Origin: a virus
IMG/VR virus record: IMGVR_UViG_3300009409_000062
Coordinates: 1-21,366 of that record
DNA length: 21,366 bases
Direction: 5' to 3' (one strand)
Part shown: positions 7,413-14,851 of the stretch, in pieces
How positions within the stretch are numbered: position 1 is the stretch's first letter
Layout: each line of letters opens with the position of its first letter
The notes under the pieces: generated by a model
What the model saw: the letters and a program-made list of their open reading frames with translations, nothing else
What the model was told of the DNA's origin: nothing
The model's database searches: none
Program-made: the position numbers and the translations under genes

Positions 7413-7875
7413 TGAACAACTCCGGATATAGGTTCTTTTGGATGTTGGTGGCGTGGCCGACAACGGTCCTCCCCATCACCCCGCGCGCATGCTCCCATGC
7501 CAGGTCATACGCCACCTCTTGGGCGACCTGAACAGCCTCTGCGTTTTGATCGCACTCAAGCGAAACACTTGAGAAGATCTCAACGCTGTATGGGATCTTG
7601 TCCCATTGCCCCTTCCCCCAATAGACAGCATCGCTGACTTTTGTGCTTACGCTACTTGTGATCTTGGCAGAGGCGTCAGCGCCTTCCCTGGACCGCTTGG
7701 TAAGCTCACGCATCAATTTAGTTCTGTGTTCGTCAGACAATTGTATCTCCTCCTCAAATCGCTCGGTTTTCTCGTGCGGTGTGCCGGAAGGGCTCTCTTT
7801 CCATGAGCACCTAATAAATGTAGACATGGAGGCGTACGCATTAGCGTACGCCTCCACATGAGCGTTACTGCTCAT
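7396..7875 (-). CDS. Hypothetical protein, 159 aa (start uncertain)
   Basis: This protein is unrecognised. The central charged stretch (FEEEIQLSDEHRTKLMRELTKRSREG) is followed by SSVSTKVSDAVYWGKGQWDKIPYSVEIFSSVSLECDQN and a helical AQEVAYDLAWEHA segment. The ATG at 7875 overlaps the previous stop by 4 bp (ATGA), which supports coupled re-initiation, but no ribosome site is visible. An alternative ATG at 7827 (MSTFIRCSW) lies immediately after a perfect 13-bp hairpin. With that start the hairpin would be untranslated. With the longer start the palindrome encodes an odd AYANAYA run, which makes the shorter start worth considering. Confidence 0.6.
   Translation of the reverse strand: MSSNAHVEAYANAYASMSTFIRCSWKESPSGTPHEKTERFEEEIQLSDEHRTKLMRELTKRSREGADASAKITSSVSTKVSDAVYWGKGQWDKIPYSVEIFSSVSLECDQNAEAVQVAQEVAYDLAWEHARGVMGRTVVGHATNIQKNLYPELFNESSE
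7827..7856 (-). promoter_or_regulatory. 13-bp perfect hairpin containing GGAGG, tetraloop
   Basis: The arms TGGAGGCGTACGC (7827-7839) and GCGTACGCCTCCA (7844-7856) are perfect complements around a 4-nt loop. In the leftward transcript the same stem forms. A GGAGG ribosome-site-like sequence sits in its 5' arm, paired with CCTCC, and the 3' arm ends directly at an ATG (7827). No U-run follows, so it is not a standard terminator. It could control translation of the 7396-7875 gene or be an RNA-processing or protein-binding site. Confidence 0.8.
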
Positions 7876-8336
7876 GCTGTGAGGTTAAACTCGCCGGGAC
7901 CGTCAATCTTGACGACCGGCTTGCCCTCTTGGCGTGCATCGCTGATCTCGTTGAACTCGATCTCACCGCTTTTAAGCAGCTCACTGATCTTGGCGGAACT
8001 CACCTTTACGACGCCCGGCATACGGAGTACGTGGTCAGGCAACATGGCGGGGTCGTAGCTCAACCGAGTAGACGGCCTTGAGCGGGTCCACTGCCCGATA
8101 CGCTCAGTTTCTGTCGCCGCCTCGATGGCCCGAACAGCCTTCTTTGCAAGCTCTCTGGCCGTGTTATGTCTCTCGATAAGAGCACGCAAGTTGCCGAAAC
8201 TCAGCCCCGACTTACCTGCGTTATTGAGAACGATATCTACGTCCTCCATGTGCTCCTCTACCGCGCGACGGGCGAGGACAAACTCTTTATTCTTACGCTC
8301 TGCAGCGCGCCGTTGCGCCGTGTATTCATCCGACAT
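7872..8336 (-). CDS. Hypothetical protein, 154 aa, helical N-terminus
   Basis: I cannot assign a function. The N-terminal two thirds (MSDEYTAQRRAAERKNKEF ... RHNTARELAKKAVRAIEAATE) is strongly charged and helical, possibly a coiled coil. The C-terminal part (LPDHVLRMPGVVKVSSAKISELLKSGEIEFNEISDARQEGKPVVKIDG) looks like a compact alpha/beta domain. The ATG at 8336 is chosen over an upstream in-frame ATG because AGAGGA precedes it by about 9 nt and the overlap with the glycosylase-like gene falls to 11 bp. Its stop overlaps the next gene by 4 bp (ATGA). Confidence 0.7.
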   Translation of the reverse strand: MSDEYTAQRRAAERKNKEFVLARRAVEEHMEDVDIVLNNAGKSGLSFGNLRALIERHNTARELAKKAVRAIEAATETERIGQWTRSRPSTRLSYDPAMLPDHVLRMPGVVKVSSAKISELLKSGEIEFNEISDARQEGKPVVKIDGPGEFNLTA

Positions 8337-8994
8337 ATTTGTTTTCCTCTCTTGTTGCTGCAAGTGTCTTGGCGATAGCTATTGCCTCGCCTATATGGTC
8401 AATGGACTTATTCCAAATTAGGGCTGACTTTTGATTCCGTATCAGGTGCGTCATCGAGTGGGTAACCATCGTTGGGACCGGGTAGCTCACCAGGTCACCC
8501 CCGATGAACGATTCAAGAACACGGCCGACGTTGCTGCTGAATGTCGGGGCTGTCTTCTCATGCAGGCTCTTGAGCGCATTGGCGCCGCAAGCGACGATGA
8601 CCTCTGGCTGAACCAGATGGACCTCCCCATGCACTCTTGCACGGCAAGCGTGCAACTCACTTATCTTCGGCAGGGCCAGCATGCCCGGACCGCTCCAACT
8701 CTCAGACGCCTTTGGTGGACACAGGACGACATAGCTGTACCAGAAGCTGTGCTTGTCGTGGCCAAGGTGGTTGATGAGGTTCAATAGAACCCCGCCCTCC
8801 TGGCCTTCCAACACGTTGCCGCTTAGCGACGCCCTATGACTAACACGGTCAAGCAGGAACACCACGTCTGCATTCGGGTCCCCTGTCCCCCGAATGAGCC
8901 GTTTCCTGTTTTGATGAAGTCCACATGCCGTACAATTTCTATAGCCGTAAAATAGGTTATCTATTCCATCCGACGATTTCGAATGCTCCGCCAT
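8326..8994 (-). CDS. Uracil-DNA glycosylase superfamily protein (family 4-like), degenerate active site
   Basis: This 222-residue protein has the layout of family 4 uracil-DNA glycosylases, which remove uracil from DNA and carry a 4Fe-4S cluster. The cluster cysteines are in the expected order: C21-x2-C24 (NCTACGLHQNR), C92 (VVLCPPK) and C117 (LHACRARV), with LVQPEVIVACGANAL following. The usual GE(A)PG motif is replaced by LLDRVSHRASLSGNVLEGQEGG, and the C-terminal HPS-type motif reads VTHSMTHLIR, so catalysis may be altered or lost. Related phage proteins are often annotated as SPO1 DNA-polymerase-related. The start at 8994 (MAEHSKS) is preferred because the longer reading would sit deep inside the upstream helicase gene; even so 38 bp overlap remains and the ribosome site is distant. 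Confidence 0.8.
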   Translation of the reverse strand: MAEHSKSSDGIDNLFYGYRNCTACGLHQNRKRLIRGTGDPNADVVFLLDRVSHRASLSGNVLEGQEGGVLLNLINHLGHDKHSFWYSYVVLCPPKASESWSGPGMLALPKISELHACRARVHGEVHLVQPEVIVACGANALKSLHEKTAPTFSSNVGRVLESFIGGDLVSYPVPTMVTHSMTHLIRNQKSALIWNKSIDHIGEAIAIAKTLAATREENKYVG

Positions 8995-10393
8995 TTTCTC
9001 TGATCTTCCTCCGCAAACTTTTACACATGCCGTGCGCAGGGCCCACGCGGAAGTCATCGAGGATGACAACCAGCGGCTCCCGCTTTCCTGAGCTACTTCT
9101 TTCTATTCTTCCTTTACCTTGTTGAAACGCTCCCCATGCTTTGAACGGGGTAGCGAATATGAGGGTGTCTAGCTCTGGAGCATCTAGACCCTCTTTAGCT
9201 ACACCAAAGGTCGCGAAGGTTACATCGGATTCTCTAATAATATCCGCCCTTCGTTTCCCTGGCGTAGCGCTGGTCACAACCCCTACTGTATATCCATCAG
9301 TACGAAGCTGGCAAGCGCAAAGTTCCTCAAGGGTTTCAGGGTGTTCCTTCGAGTGTACCAGCACCAGCACCTTTCGTTCGGCGGACAGTGCGGAGCGAAC
9401 GGTATCCGCGATTGCGTGGTTTCTGTCATCAAGGGTCGCCATGTGCTTGTACATTTTCCCAGCAGAGAACTCGCCTGTACAGTCCAAGATCCTCGCATCG
9501 CCCTCATCAATCTGCGTGTCGACCCGCTTGAAGTAGATCGTCGCGGGCCTGTCGCCTTTGAGATCAGTATGGAAGATCTTCCCTATATGCGAGTAATAGA
9601 CATCCTCCAGACCGTCTTCCCTGTTGGGGGTGGCGGTCAGGCCAAACCTGTTGCCGTAAAATAACGGCGCAGTGAGGCAGAACTTGGAGGCGGACAGGTG
9701 ATGTACCTCGTCAAAAATAACAGTCCCGAAACGGGCCCTGACGTCCATCGGGATGCCACCTGCTCTGTTTGACAGTGTTTGGATCATGGCCAGCACAAGC
9801 GGCCGATCGTACTGTTCCTTCTTTCCCTGAACGATGCCGATATCATCATCGCTGAGGCCGAGAAACTGCGCAGCGCGCTCCCGCCACTGCTCCACCAATC
9901 CAGTGTTATTAACGATGACTATTGCTGGGTAATTCCGTTGGGCGATCTTCTTGAGCGCCATGACGGTCTTGCCCTTGCCACAGGCCAGGTTTAGTACACC
10001 GCAGTCTGCCCTGGAGAAGCTGTTCCACGCATCCACCTGCCCTGGGTCGCGCGGGACAATGTTCTCGTGACTCATGAATCCAGCATCCATATATTCTGGA
10101 CGCGGTTGGAGTATTGGTAGGGGCAACTTACGCCGCTCCAGCTCTTCGATAGGGAACAGGTGTCGCGGTACGGTCACGTGCCAGGGTTGCGCCTTTGCGA
10201 GCGGAATGAGGTTCTCAGTGCCCGATCTCTTGTCGCTGTGTATTACCGACGTCAGGCGCAGGAACATCTCTTTGTTTCTTATTTCCTCGTTCGGGATCCA
10301 GATATCTGCCGACACGCACGCCAGTCCTTTTATCTGCTCACCCCCATCTAGTTCTGGAAAATATTGTTGACCGTCACTTGTTAGAATTGTCAC
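8957..10393 (-). CDS. SF2 DEAD/DEAH-type helicase
   Basis: This 478-residue ATP-dependent helicase of superfamily 2 resembles XPB/SSL2 and phage UvsW-type enzymes that remodel replication or recombination forks. The motifs are in order: Walker A CGKGKT (K142), VIVNNTGLVEQWRERA (Ia), DEVHHLS (D228-H231), RFGLTATP (III), VLVLVHSKEH (IV), TFATFGVAKEGLDAPELDTLIFATP (V) and QQGKGRIERS (VI). An N-terminal ~110-residue extension precedes the helicase core. GTG at 10393 overlaps the regulator stop (GTGA). GGAGG is only 1 nt away from it but would be well spaced for a rare ATT two codons later, so the exact start is uncertain. It lies near the head of the replication operon. Confidence 0.93.
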   Translation of the reverse strand: MTILTSDGQQYFPELDGGEQIKGLACVSADIWIPNEEIRNKEMFLRLTSVIHSDKRSGTENLIPLAKAQPWHVTVPRHLFPIEELERRKLPLPILQPRPEYMDAGFMSHENIVPRDPGQVDAWNSFSRADCGVLNLACGKGKTVMALKKIAQRNYPAIVIVNNTGLVEQWRERAAQFLGLSDDDIGIVQGKKEQYDRPLVLAMIQTLSNRAGGIPMDVRARFGTVIFDEVHHLSASKFCLTAPLFYGNRFGLTATPNREDGLEDVYYSHIGKIFHTDLKGDRPATIYFKRVDTQIDEGDARILDCTGEFSAGKMYKHMATLDDRNHAIADTVRSALSAERKVLVLVHSKEHPETLEELCACQLRTDGYTVGVVTSATPGKRRADIIRESDVTFATFGVAKEGLDAPELDTLIFATPFKAWGAFQQGKGRIERSSSGKREPLVVILDDFRVGPAHGMCKSLRRKIRENGGAFEIVGWNR

Positions 10394-10833
10394 TCCTCCC
10401 CCAGTATACCTTCTATTTTTTGCCGTATATAGAACTCGAAGCTCTCAGTCCGCCTGTCCTCCTCGAACTGGTCGAAGAAAAGATTGACAAGCTGGTCTAC
10501 TCGGTCCTTATCAACACTGTTATTATCTTTAATATGCCGTCGCAGCTCCTTTGTGGCAGCTACGCCATAGGAGCGTTTTTTAGGTGCCGCTCGCTCTTCC
10601 CTTGCCTGGCAGATGCTGCTGATTATGCCCTTAGCCTCTTCCGAATCCACGCTTACACTCAGGGTATCGAAGATCCTCAGCAGTGATTCATTGGTCGGGA
10701 TGGCACGCCCGGTCTCGTACGCCCTCACCGTCTCACGGGAGAGGCTGGTCAGGGCCGCAAAGCCTCGGCTAGACCCGAAGCCTCTGTTGACCCGAAGATC
10801 AACGAGAAGCTGTGAGAATCGGGGAGATGCCAT
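10390..10833 (-). CDS. XRE-family helix-turn-helix regulator
   Basis: This 147-residue DNA-binding protein has an N-terminal Cro/C1-type helix-turn-helix: RGFAALTSLSRETVRAYETGR followed by AIPTNESLLRIFDTL, spanning roughly residues 22-58. The C-terminal half is helical and charged (VDQLVNLFFDQFEEDRRTESFEFYIRQKI), likely for dimerisation or partner binding. Being second in the leftward unit and close to the divergent region at 11083-11157, it is a good candidate to control that region; this is inferred from position. The ATG at 10833 has AGGAGGGG six nt upstream. Confidence 0.9.
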   Translation of the reverse strand: MASPRFSQLLVDLRVNRGFGSSRGFAALTSLSRETVRAYETGRAIPTNESLLRIFDTLSVSVDSEEAKGIISSICQAREERAAPKKRSYGVAATKELRRHIKDNNSVDKDRVDQLVNLFFDQFEEDRRTESFEFYIRQKIEGILGEE

Positions 10834-10836
10834 TTA

Positions 10837-11082
10837 CTACCCCTCCTCTTCTTCTGCATCGTTGGCAGTGTCGTCAGCTTGTTCATCTGGAGGGCCGAGT
10901 TGAACCTTTGGGATGTCGATTGTCAACCTCCACGGGGGGCGGTTGTTATTTTTAGTCAGCTGATCGGCCACTGCGCGCAGCGCCGCGCTGCCCGCCTTGA
11001 CTAATACGTCTCTCAGGTCTATGGCTGTACTAGTTTTTCTAGGAACTTCCATTTCCAATGTATACGACTTATCATTACTCAT
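10837..11082 (-). CDS. Hypothetical small acidic protein, first gene of leftward operon
   Basis: This 81-residue protein is not recognised. A beta-rich N-terminus (SYTLEMEVPR), a helix (DVLVKAGSAALRAVADQL) and a second strand (PWRLTIDIPKV) are followed by a very acidic tail (DEQADDTANDAEEEEG). Two adjacent ATGs exist. The second, at 11082, is chosen because AGGAGG is 6 nt upstream (only 3 nt from the first). Its TAG precedes the regulator's start by 3 nt, within the regulator's ribosome site. As first gene of the replication unit it may be an early protein, but its role is unknown. Confidence 0.7.
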   Translation of the reverse strand: MSNDKSYTLEMEVPRKTSTAIDLRDVLVKAGSAALRAVADQLTKNNNRPPWRLTIDIPKVQLGPPDEQADDTANDAEEEEG

Positions 11083-11157
11083 CATGCGCCTCCTGGCTAG
11101 CAGATTGGGGACCAGTTTGCTTATACCGAAAATTCTGTCGCCCTTGTGGAGAACACC
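11083..11157. promoter_or_regulatory. Divergent intergenic region between the two arms
   Basis: This 75-bp gap separates the leftward replication unit from the rightward morphogenesis unit, so it should hold promoters for both. It contains ribosome sites for both flanking genes (AGGAGG for 11082, GGAG for 11158) and the promoter-like element at 11114-11133. I see no convincing host-type -35/-10 pair in either direction. Confidence 0.6.
11114..11133 (+). promoter_or_regulatory. Candidate phage promoter element, copy 1
   Basis: The sequence AGTT-tg-CTTATACC-GAAAAT lies about 38 nt upstream of the ATG at 11158. It matches AGTT-CTTATACCC-GAAAAT at 15016-15034, upstream of the polymerase gene. 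It has a -10-like TATACC but no -35 at proper spacing, which points to an unusual promoter or an operator. The direction is inferred from the downstream genes. Confidence 0.35.
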
Positions 11158-12150
11158 ATGAACAAACTTGCTAAGGTCTTGGATCACTACGATGATGGTG
11201 GTCTCCTTTTGAGAAAACTGTTTGCTGAGCGTGGGATGCCATCAGTCATCAAGACTGCTGCTGACCTGTCCAACAACACGAGAAAGAACGACACGGACTA
11301 TGCGGTCTGTGTTGGTACGTCGTCGGGCAGGCAGTTCCGGTACCCCTGCACTGACGCCGGCAACACGCTTGCGTCTGCTGTCTACTTCGGCGAGTACGGA
11401 GACAGCCTCCCTGACGACATCAGAAAAGAGGCGGCTACTCGGCTTAATGGGGCGTTGGCTTCATTCGGATTTACCCCCCCAGACGAGCTGACGAAGACCG
11501 CCGCTATGGAGTTGGGGTTCAGTGGGGAAGGGGACGACATGGCCCTTGAGAAGCTGTTTGGCTTCGCCGGCAAGGACGATCCCTTTGAGATCGTGGAGGA
11601 CGCTTTTAACAACTGCAGCCCCCGCGGGAAGCGCCGGATTATGATGCAGGTCAAGGAGGCGGGGCTTGCTGATGAGACCTTTTCAAGAGAGCTTATGGAT
11701 TACAGCAGAGACGAGGTCGGCAGTGACTTCGAGATGGCGCTGGACACGCGAAAGTTGTGTGCTATAGACCCTGAAGCGACTGATGAGCTGAGCGCGCTAA
11801 AGGAGAAGAAGGCTTCCGTGAGTCCCGATGACCTCGCTGCTGAACTGGCTGCATTCGACGTAAGGCACGGAATTACGCACTTGTACGGTAGCGTGATCCC
11901 AGACCCCTATGCGTCCGTTTTGGGAACTAGCATCGAGAAGAGCGCATCCGTCTCCCGCCCTGTTGAGATCGATGGGCGGGAATACGACAACGAGACCATC
12001 AGCGCGTTCGCAGAGAACAGCGCAGATCGCGTCACTGGTGCCTTCGGTGATGACTTCACGGAGCAGTTCCTGTCAGACCCGTCTGGCGTACTGTCGAGCC
12101 TGCCGATCACACATAAACAGGCAATTGCTCGGATGATTGATGAAAGCTAA
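11158..12150 (+). CDS. Hypothetical protein, first gene of morphogenesis arm
   Basis: This 330-residue protein is of unknown function. It begins MNKLAKVLDHYDDGGLLLRKLF. Residues ~40-100 contain RQFRYPCTDAGNTLASAVYFGEYGDSLPDDIRKEAATRLNGALASFG, a layout (YP..t...A..YF.....lP...r..aA..l..a...fG) that I associate loosely with phage virion-associated proteins. The rest is helical and acidic with no recognised catalytic motif. The ATG at 11158 is preferred to the in-frame GTG at 11146, since GGAG sits 6 nt before it. It overlaps the next gene by 11 bp. Its place two genes before the portal suggests a role in head assembly or the virion. Confidence 0.75.
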   Translation: MNKLAKVLDHYDDGGLLLRKLFAERGMPSVIKTAADLSNNTRKNDTDYAVCVGTSSGRQFRYPCTDAGNTLASAVYFGEYGDSLPDDIRKEAATRLNGALASFGFTPPDELTKTAAMELGFSGEGDDMALEKLFGFAGKDDPFEIVEDAFNNCSPRGKRRIMMQVKEAGLADETFSRELMDYSRDEVGSDFEMALDTRKLCAIDPEATDELSALKEKKASVSPDDLAAELAAFDVRHGITHLYGSVIPDPYASVLGTSIEKSASVSRPVEIDGREYDNETISAFAENSADRVTGAFGDDFTEQFLSDPSGVLSSLPITHKQAIARMIDES

Positions 12151-12805
12151 GACTGGCGAAGTCCCTTCGGATGGGCCGCAAACGCCAAAGCACGCGTTTA
12201 CCAACAAGGACACCCATCCGCTTGTCCTCGACCTTCTTCTGATCAAGGAGTTCGGACCAGACTATCTGGGGTGGGAGCCCGAGACGCTGTGGCTCGAAAT
12301 AGGGCGGAACTGGGGAGTAGCGACGGCAGAGAGCAGCAGAAACAAGATCCAAGCAATGAGAACGTGTCATGTCTCAGACCAGCCGTATACGTCGTGGGGT
12401 GTATTCGAGAAGGTGGCTGGTGGCCTGATGGGGCTGAGCCCAAAGTTTGATCTCATACAGCGAGCCACTCCGCACAGGGCCGCAGCAGCGCTGGAGATTA
12501 TGTCTCAGGCCAGGGATAACCGGCCTGTCTCAGACCAGGTCTACAAGTACATCGCCGCCTGTCTGTTGGACGCAGGCATGGTCTACGGGCCTGGGCCGCT
12601 TGAGCCGTGCAATAAACACATGACCAAGTTTGTGGGCGCCGATCTCCAGAAGAGCGTAAAGAGCGCTATCTCTGCAGGCAGAACACCGACCTTCGATGGC
12701 GCCAATAGCTCCGATGTCCAAGTCATGAAATCGCTGTCTGTCAAAGACTTCATCGAATACGTATCCAGGCTCCTTCTCATGCAGCTGAAGAGGCTTATCA
12801 ACTAG
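12140..12805 (+). CDS. Conserved phage protein of unknown function upstream of portal
   Basis: This 221-residue protein contains HPLVLDLLLIKEFGPDYLGWEPETLWLEI, then RNKIQAMRTCHVSDQPYTSWGVFEKVAGGLMGLSPKFDLIQRATP. The pattern 'L..lLL...fG.dyl.WepeTlw.ei ... N..Ki.A......d......W..Fe....' is one I have seen in phage structural gene clusters, but I cannot name its role. It is mainly helical, with no signal or membrane segment. The ATG at 12140 is used; a TTG one codon earlier is possible. Its start overlaps the end of the preceding gene and its TAG is 9 nt before the portal ATG, so all three are probably co-translated. A neck, connector or head-assembly role is only an inference from position. 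Confidence 0.72.
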   Translation: MKAKTGEVPSDGPQTPKHAFTNKDTHPLVLDLLLIKEFGPDYLGWEPETLWLEIGRNWGVATAESSRNKIQAMRTCHVSDQPYTSWGVFEKVAGGLMGLSPKFDLIQRATPHRAAAALEIMSQARDNRPVSDQVYKYIAACLLDAGMVYGPGPLEPCNKHMTKFVGADLQKSVKSAISAGRTPTFDGANSSDVQVMKSLSVKDFIEYVSRLLLMQLKRLIN

Positions 12806-12814
12806 GGGAAGCAA

Positions 12815-14851
12815 ATGCCTGTTCCGATGCTTGAGTCAACGAAGACGCGGTCAAAGACGGTTGGCAAGCCAGAAGGCTTCTATCCAAGTCCGTTCTTCGA
12901 TATAGCGAAGAACTATATGCCCAAGACCATCAAGGAGACCTTCTCCTGGTGTACGTACTATCAGCTGACCAATCCGCTCATCAGCGCGGTGACAAACAAG
13001 CTGGCGACATACCCGATCACAGACCTCATCTATGAGGACGATAACGAGGGTGTTGTCGCTGTGTACAGGGACCTGTTTGAGAACCAGTTTCTCCTCAGAA
13101 CGTTCCTCGTAGAGACAAATCTCGACCGCTACACCTATGGGAACAGCTTTGTTTCCGTGTCTTTCCCATTCACAAAGATGCTGAAGTGTAAGGGGTGTGG
13201 CGAAGAGGCCCCCGCCAGAGAATCTGGCTACAAGTGGAAGAAGTTCGAGTTTCACCTGGAGTGCAAGGAGTGCGGACATTCCGGCACAGCGACAGCCAAA
13301 GACGACCCCATAAAGTCTTACAAGCAGATCAGGCTGATCAGGTGGAACCCGCGCAGTATTACGGTGAAATACAACGAGATCACCGGCCGGTACCAGTACT
13401 TCTACGAGATGCCGCGGCACTTGAAAAACGACATCATGCTGGGCCGTCCCTCGGTCATTGAGACGATTCCGCAGACGTTCATTGATGCGATCAGAAAGAA
13501 AAAAGCCATTATGCTTGATTCTGGTAAGATCTTTCACGCGCGCCGCGCGTCTATATCAAGGAGCCCGTCAGATAGTGGGTGGGGGGCCCCGCTAATCCTG
13601 CCTGTCTTGAAGGACATCTTCTTCTTGCAGGTCTTGCGGAAGGCCCAGGAAGCCGTCGCGATGGAGCACATTGTGCCCATGCGTGTTGTGTTCCCGCAGA
13701 TCACAACCGACGCGAACAACCCGTATACGACCATCAACCTCAAAGACTGGCAGAAAGAGGTCCAGACCCAGATCAAGCTCTGGCGAACGGACAACAACCA
13801 CATCCCCGTGATGCCAGTCCCAATCGGCTACCAGATGATTGGGGGACAGGGGAGGTCGCTGCTACTTCACCAGGAAGTGCGGATCTATAGTGACCAGATC
13901 ATTGCCGGTATGGGCGTCCCGACAGGCTTCTTCTATGGCGAGGCACAGTACTCAGGCGCATCCGTTAATCTCCGCGCTCTTGAAAACGAGTTCCTTGGGA
14001 ACCGGCAGGACATGCTCAGGCTGGTTGAGTTCATTGCCGGCCGGGTAGCCTCGTTTTTGGATCTGCCAGAGGTAAGGCTCAAGTTCAAGCCATTCAAGAT
14101 GGCTGACGACATCCAGCGCGCAGCCTTTGATATGAACCTGGCTAATGCGGGCATGATCAGCCGGCAGTCCTTCCTGCAAAGCAGGGACTACGAGTATTCG
14201 GCCGAGCAAGAGCTAATAAAAAAAGAGACGGACACGTTCAACAAGCAACAGCGAGAAAACCAGCTCAAGCAGGCAGAGTCCCAGGGAGAGGCGCAGCTTA
14301 TTGCGACCAAGTACCAGATTCAGGGCCAGACAATGCAGGCCGAGTATCAGCAGCAGATGCAGCCTCAAGGCGGTCCTCCTCAAGGCGGTCCTCCTCAAGG
14401 CGGTCCTCCTCAAGGCGGTCCTCCTCAAGGCGGTCCTCCTCAAGGCGGTCCTCCCGGAGGCCCACCCCCCGGTGGCCCACCCCCCGACTCCCCTTCTGGG
14501 GCTGGCCCACCACCTTCTCCCGAACAAGGACCTCCCCCGCAGGGGCAGCCGGAGGTCGGGGCAGGGTCGAGCCCACAAGCGCCAATGCCACAAGGAGGAG
14601 CAGAGCAGAGCCCAATTAATGCGCAGAATGGCGGCAGTATGGTAGATCTCTTCGCCCAGGCAAAGCAGCTTACGGCACAGCTAAAAGCAATGGGCGAAGT
14701 TGACAGATATAGGGCGCTGGCGCAGTTACGCGCCAGCAACCCTGATCTATACATGTTAGTTAACCAAGCCCTATCAGGCAGTGGCCGAGCAATGCGGCCA
14801 CTTCCAGAGATACTTCCGCCGCGCGCCGGCCCAGAAAATCAAAGTATCTAG
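12815..14851 (+). CDS. Phage portal protein with internal zinc ribbon and Pro/Gly-rich tail
   Basis: This 678-residue protein forms the dodecameric portal through which DNA enters the capsid. Recognisable portal features include the NPLISAVTNKLATYPITDLIYE start of the core, DRYTYGNSFVSVSF, the RIYSDQIIAGMGVPTGFFYGEAQYSGASVNLRALENEF region and the DDIQRAAFDMNLANAGMISRQSFLQ segment. Unusually, residues 125-153 carry C125-x2-C128 ... C150-x2-C153, a zinc-ribbon-like insert. After a Gln-rich helix the C-terminus has six QGGPP repeats (residues 518-547), a further Pro/Gly-rich stretch and an amphipathic end. AGGGGA precedes the ATG by about 5 nt. No terminase or major capsid gene is in this window. 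Confidence 0.88.
   Translation: MPVPMLESTKTRSKTVGKPEGFYPSPFFDIAKNYMPKTIKETFSWCTYYQLTNPLISAVTNKLATYPITDLIYEDDNEGVVAVYRDLFENQFLLRTFLVETNLDRYTYGNSFVSVSFPFTKMLKCKGCGEEAPARESGYKWKKFEFHLECKECGHSGTATAKDDPIKSYKQIRLIRWNPRSITVKYNEITGRYQYFYEMPRHLKNDIMLGRPSVIETIPQTFIDAIRKKKAIMLDSGKIFHARRASISRSPSDSGWGAPLILPVLKDIFFLQVLRKAQEAVAMEHIVPMRVVFPQITTDANNPYTTINLKDWQKEVQTQIKLWRTDNNHIPVMPVPIGYQMIGGQGRSLLLHQEVRIYSDQIIAGMGVPTGFFYGEAQYSGASVNLRALENEFLGNRQDMLRLVEFIAGRVASFLDLPEVRLKFKPFKMADDIQRAAFDMNLANAGMISRQSFLQSRDYEYSAEQELIKKETDTFNKQQRENQLKQAESQGEAQLIATKYQIQGQTMQAEYQQQMQPQGGPPQGGPPQGGPPQGGPPQGGPPQGGPPGGPPPGGPPPDSPSGAGPPPSPEQGPPPQGQPEVGAGSSPQAPMPQGGAEQSPINAQNGGSMVDLFAQAKQLTAQLKAMGEVDRYRALAQLRASNPDLYMLVNQALSGSGRAMRPLPEILPPRAGPENQSI
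14366..14455 (+). repeat. Six tandem 15-bp repeats in the portal gene (QGGPP x6)
   Basis: The unit CAAGGCGGTCCTCCT occurs five times perfectly and a sixth time with its last base changed to C, giving 90 bp head to tail. It encodes QGGPP six times. The near-perfect DNA identity indicates recent expansion by slippage or unequal recombination. Confidence 0.97.

Noticed and set aside
14213-14754. Long minus-strand frames opposite the portal repeat region (LRRTA and LEEDR repeats)
   Set aside because: They are antisense shadows of the 15-bp portal repeat; repeats without stops generate open frames in several phases.
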